Below are positions 5,158 to 5,639 of a stretch of 5,639 bases of DNA, one piece after another. The DNA is from Candidatus Neomicrothrix sp. UBA825 (lineage in GTDB: Bacteria > Actinomycetota > Acidimicrobiia > Acidimicrobiales > UBA8592). The number at the start of each line of letters is the position of its first letter. The first letter of the stretch is position 1. The notes under the pieces were generated by a model. The model saw nothing but the letters and a program-made list of their open reading frames with translations. It had not been told where the DNA came from and searched no databases. The stretch is from the NCBI GenBank assembly GCA_002295705.1, contig DBHP01000028.1, forward strand, positions 9,835 through 15,473. Direction: 5' to 3'. A program made the translations under genes and the position numbers.

Positions 5158-5639
5158 ATGAGCGAATATTCTCCACCTCTTGACGATATGAAATTTGCAC
5201 TCAGGGAGGTTGTTGATGTTGAGTCTTTATCTGAATTGCCGGCATTTAATGAAGTGGGGTTAGAAGCACTTGATTCGCTTCTCGACGAGGCAAGTCGATT
5301 TTTCAATGAAGTAATTTCGCCTACAAACCGAACGGGAGATCTCGAAGGGAGCTTGCTTAATAACGACGGCAGTGTCTCCACACCTACAGGATTTCGTGAA
5401 GCATACGCTCAGTATGTTGATGCCGGATGGGGTGCTATAAGTTTCGATCCGGAATATGGGGGTGGTGGCTTTCCTTGGCTTGTAGGCATAGCAATCACCG
5501 AAATGCTTACTGCTGCGAACATGGCCTTATCTCTCAACCCAATGCTTACTCAAGGTTCAATCCATGCGCTCACTGCACATGGAAGCCAAGAACAGAAGCT
5601 CGCATGGTTACCCAAATTAATTACTGGCGAATGGGCAGG
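5158..5639 (+). CDS. Acyl-CoA dehydrogenase, FadE5/DmdC-like, N-terminal part only
   Basis: The frame is open from ATG 5158 to the right edge (160 complete codons). This would be an FAD-dependent flavoenzyme making a 2,3-enoyl-CoA in the first step of beta-oxidation. The start SEYSPPLDDMKFALREVVD (residues 2-20) is typical of the long (about 600 aa) subfamily that includes mycobacterial FadE5 and DMSP-pathway DmdC, which carries an extra N-terminal segment before the usual acyl-CoA dehydrogenase N domain. Further family marks are DAGWGAISFDPEYGG (88-102) and the HGSQEQKLAWLPKLITGEW stretch (141-159) that normally leads into the flavin-binding region. The catalytic glutamate and the middle and C-terminal domains are outside the window. 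Only a weak purine-rich AGAAGAAAGA (5143-5152) precedes the start; an ATG at 5188 is an alternative. Substrate cannot be deduced. Confidence 0.9.
   Translation, partial: MSEYSPPLDDMKFALREVVDVESLSELPAFNEVGLEALDSLLDEASRFFNEVISPTNRTGDLEGSLLNNDGSVSTPTGFREAYAQYVDAGWGAISFDPEYGGGGFPWLVGIAITEMLTAANMALSLNPMLTQGSIHALTAHGSQEQKLAWLPKLITGEWA

Noticed and set aside
5121..5381. Leftward 86-aa ORF opposite the dehydrogenase start
   Set aside because: Antisense to a clear acyl-CoA dehydrogenase N-terminus; low-complexity serine-rich translation.

Overview
The window (my by-eye impression is a moderate GC content, below 50%) is a compact bacterial acyl-CoA metabolism locus. It holds, from left to right, the 5' part of a leftward acyl-CoA synthetase gene, a short divergent promoter region, a three-gene rightward operon for a coenzyme B12-dependent acyl-CoA mutase and its G-protein chaperone, a small leftward ORF of unknown function, a second divergent gap, and the 5' end of a rightward acyl-CoA dehydrogenase gene. 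I see no RNA genes, insertion sequences, CRISPR arrays or long repeats. The two gaps (about 150 bp each) are the only non-coding stretches if the small ORF is real.

The central operon is the most informative part. Its first gene encodes a mutase catalytic subunit without a B12 domain, the second a free-standing B12-binding subunit, and the third a MeaB/ArgK-type GTPase. Automatic annotation would probably say methylmalonyl-CoA mutase. Mapped onto Propionibacterium shermanii numbering, however, the two residues that hold the methylmalonyl carboxylate (Tyr89 and Arg207) are Phe and Gln here. That is the pair found in isobutyryl-CoA mutase (IcmA), so I call the genes icmA and icmB. The predicted reaction is isobutyryl-CoA <-> n-butyryl-CoA, or a related branched/linear acyl-CoA pair.

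The neighbours fit this. An AMP-forming acyl-CoA synthetase could make the thioester, the mutase would re-arrange the carbon skeleton, and an FadE5/DmdC-like acyl-CoA dehydrogenase could start beta-oxidation. That pathway is inference: the specificity of the ligase and dehydrogenase cannot be read from the sequence, and both genes are cut by the window edges.

The organism cannot be named. IcmA-type sequence details resemble the Streptomyces enzyme, and the ligase and dehydrogenase look like actinobacterial FadD/FadE relatives. The base composition is lower than in typical high-GC actinobacteria. An uncultured, perhaps aquatic, actinobacterium (for example Acidimicrobiia-like) or another aerobic B12-using heterotroph would fit, with low confidence.
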